Assembly: GCA_946407745.1 (NCBI GenBank)
Contig: CAMJPQ010000014.1
Location: 1-56,712 of the forward strand
Source of the DNA: an uncultured Clostridia bacterium
GTDB taxonomy: Bacteria > Bacillota > Clostridia > Christensenellales > Aristaeellaceae
Length of the DNA stretch: 56,712 nucleotides
Direction of reading: 5' to 3'
Part shown: in pieces, positions 54,901-56,712 of the stretch
Layout of the letters: every line of letters begins with the position of its first letter
Numbering within the stretch: position 1 is the stretch's first letter
Made by a program: the position numbers and the translations under genes
Notes under the pieces: generated by a model
Told to the model about the DNA's origin: nothing
Databases searched by the model: none
What the model saw: the letters and a program-made list of their open reading frames with translations, nothing else

Positions 54901-56712
54901 TCAACCGGCGAAGGGATTCCTGTATCGATTTCAGCCAGTCTGCTGCGGCATTCAGCGCATTCCTCCATGTGTTCTTTCACCAGCACTGTTGTCTCTTCTT
55001 CCGTCAGCTTCTCCGCGTACATGGGGAGAAGATCTCTGACTATGGCACAGGGCAGCTTCATTTGTCATGCCTCCATTTCCTTTTTGAGTCTGGCGCGGGC
55101 GCGGTGGTAGACCACACAAGCCCAGTTTTCAGTTTTTCCAAACAGCCCCCCAATGTCACGGAAGCTGAGCTGTCCCAGCGTACGGAGGGTGAACACCTCG
55201 CGGTACGGTTCCTCCAGGCGGTGAAGAAGCCGATGGATGCGCATGCTTTCATCCCGGCGCACGATCGATTCCTCCGGCCCCACGTTGCTGTCGGGGATAT
55301 CCGTCATTTCATCGATCGGCTGAGGCTTCTTTTTTCTCAGTTCAGAGAGCCAGAGGTTCCTGGCAATGGCGCAAAGCCAGCTCTTCATACTGCAGTCGCC
55401 CCGGAACTTTTCCAAAGAGCGCAGCGCCTTGAAAAAGGTTTCCTGGGTGATTTCTTCCGCGGCCTGCGGGTCCCTTGAAAGGGTGAGCGCATAGCGGTAG
55501 ACCGGATCAAAATAGCTCTGATAAACCTCATCAAACGATTCTGGTTCCATGCTGCGTTCCTCCTTTCACCTTATTTGACGCGCCATACGCGGAAATCTTA
55601 CAGCAGGCTGAGATTTTTTTGCAGGTGGAGGGCACCCGCTGTCTGTGATGGCCAGACTGAATCTCGCATAGTAGCAGTTATGACAGTCTTCCGCAGCAGC
55701 ATTGCGCAGAAAAACGGACGGTGCGTGCCGTCCGCTGAGAGCCATGATGCAGGTCGGCTCATTCTTTGGAGACAATGAAGTCATCGTCCCAGGGCATGAC
55801 ATCGAAGCGGTCATCCGGGTTTGCATTCAGAAAATCGCGCGCAGGATTCATGAATCATAGGCTGCGGCCCTTGGATTTGCCGTCCCTGTCCAGAAGCTCC
55901 ATTTCTTTTTCACCGGCCAGCAGGCTCACCTCGAAGGCGTTCAGCCCGGCATAGAAGCCTTCGGAAGATGATTTGCGGTGTTTCATTCTCGTCACTCCTC
56001 CCTGTTCACATAAGCTTTCTCGCGTTGATGCTTTCAACAATAAAGCTACACAGCCGGAAAGGCATTGCTTGAAGTATAGACACATTATACTACACTTTGG
56101 CGGATTTCGCTACTGGATAAAAAGCTGGTCAGGCCAACGATATCCGCTTCTCATTCTCTTATTGATTTTCGCATGAAATAAATGTATGTTTATGTCAGAA
56201 GTTGATGAGCCGCTGATTCATTTACTGGCATGACCGGTGGCATCTTTTAACAGTTTTCCCCCGCCTGTGCCTTGCGCATGCGTGAAATACAGCACACAGG
56301 AGTATGATGATGAAGAAAAAGCTATGCCAACTGCTGGCAGCAATGCTGCTGTTGTTGCTTCCCGCCATTGCTCAGGAGGGCACGAATGCCCCAGCCTGGC
56401 AGGCCTATAACGGGAAGCGTATCGGTGTGCTGACCGGCCCGCTGATGGAGGATATTGCGCACACCTATTTTCCGGACAGCGAATACCTGCTGTTCAACAG
56501 CTATCCGGACTGTATCTCGGCGCTGCTGACCGGCAAAATTGATGCCTATCTGGGAGATGAGCCGGGGTTGAAGTCCGTTCACGCGGAGCAGCCGAAAATC
56601 GACTACATCCACGACAGGATCACCAGCCAGGAGTACAGCTTTGCCTTCCGCAGGAATGAATCGAGTAGGAGGGGGTGACTAGCCCCCGTCCTCTCACCGC
56701 ACCGTGCGTACC

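Overview
The window looks like chromosome from a GC-rich, Gram-positive anaerobe of the class Clostridia, probably gut-associated. Evidence: strong AGGAGG-type ribosome sites; many near-consensus TTGACA-N16/17-TATAAT promoters; a HisZ plus short-form HisG pair; a TrpR-family YerC protein; a fused NadD-YqeK; an aspartyl-tRNA synthetase of bacterial length; an ECF sigma factor with a zinc-finger anti-sigma; secreted proteins with Pro/Thr/Glu-rich linkers; and a thioredoxin-reductase-like flavoprotein without NADPH motifs. Placement below class is a guess. No tRNA, rRNA or CRISPR array was found.

Layout. 1-2.6 kb: 5' end of a membrane-anchored protein with about twenty 33-residue helical repeats, read leftward off the edge. 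2.8-6.0 kb: a small NifU-domain protein and a GH38 alpha-mannosidase gene broken by two stops and one frameshift. 6.3-8.2 kb (minus): yerC-hisZ-hisG behind a palindromic operator candidate. 8.3-12.1 kb: aspS, a PfkB sugar kinase and the flavoprotein. 12.2-14.5 kb (minus): aroF-aroB behind what reads as a complete phenylalanine attenuator, with promoter, Phe-rich leader peptide and terminator. 14.6-21.0 kb: an AraC-type regulator, nadD-yqeK, rsfS, a soluble hybrid histidine kinase and a degenerate HD-GYP-like protein. 21.0-22.4 kb (minus): a secreted protein and a cytidylate-kinase-like protein.

22.5-30.8 kb is a molybdenum operon: promoter, Moco-type riboswitch, a terminator in the leader, then modABC, moeA, a second molybdopterin-binding protein, moaA, a MobB-MoaC fusion and a MogA/MoaB-MoaE-like fusion. 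It joins molybdate uptake to cofactor synthesis. No moaD, mobA or molybdoenzyme gene is visible here. 30.8-34.7 kb (minus): a phosphohexomutase and three VanY-type D,D-carboxypeptidases, the middle one with lost zinc ligands. 34.9-43.2 kb: a secreted protein; an HTH-UDP-glucose-dehydrogenase fusion (minus); then Sir2 deacylase, GNAT acetyltransferase, a secreted barnase-type RNase, TldD/TldE, a membrane protein and a flavodoxin.

43.3-56.7 kb is mostly minus strand: a DUF975-like membrane protein, a MATE exporter, an aldo/keto reductase, a CUT1 sugar ABC system (two permeases and a binding protein), an SDR, a secreted rhodanese/cyclophilin-like protein, a membrane protein with a Cas4-like Fe-S nuclease, an ECF sigma/anti-sigma pair with an ECF-type promoter, and two tiny ORFs ending at a terminator. 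At the right edge a solute-binding-protein gene is interrupted by what looks like the 3' end of a group II intron lying antisense to it.

The most interesting parts are the Phe attenuator, the riboswitch-led molybdenum operon with an in-frame mobB/moaC joint that keeps a Shine-Dalgarno site, the DNA-binding/UDP-glucose-dehydrogenase fusion, and the barnase with no visible barstar. All function calls rest on motif recognition by eye; no database search was run.
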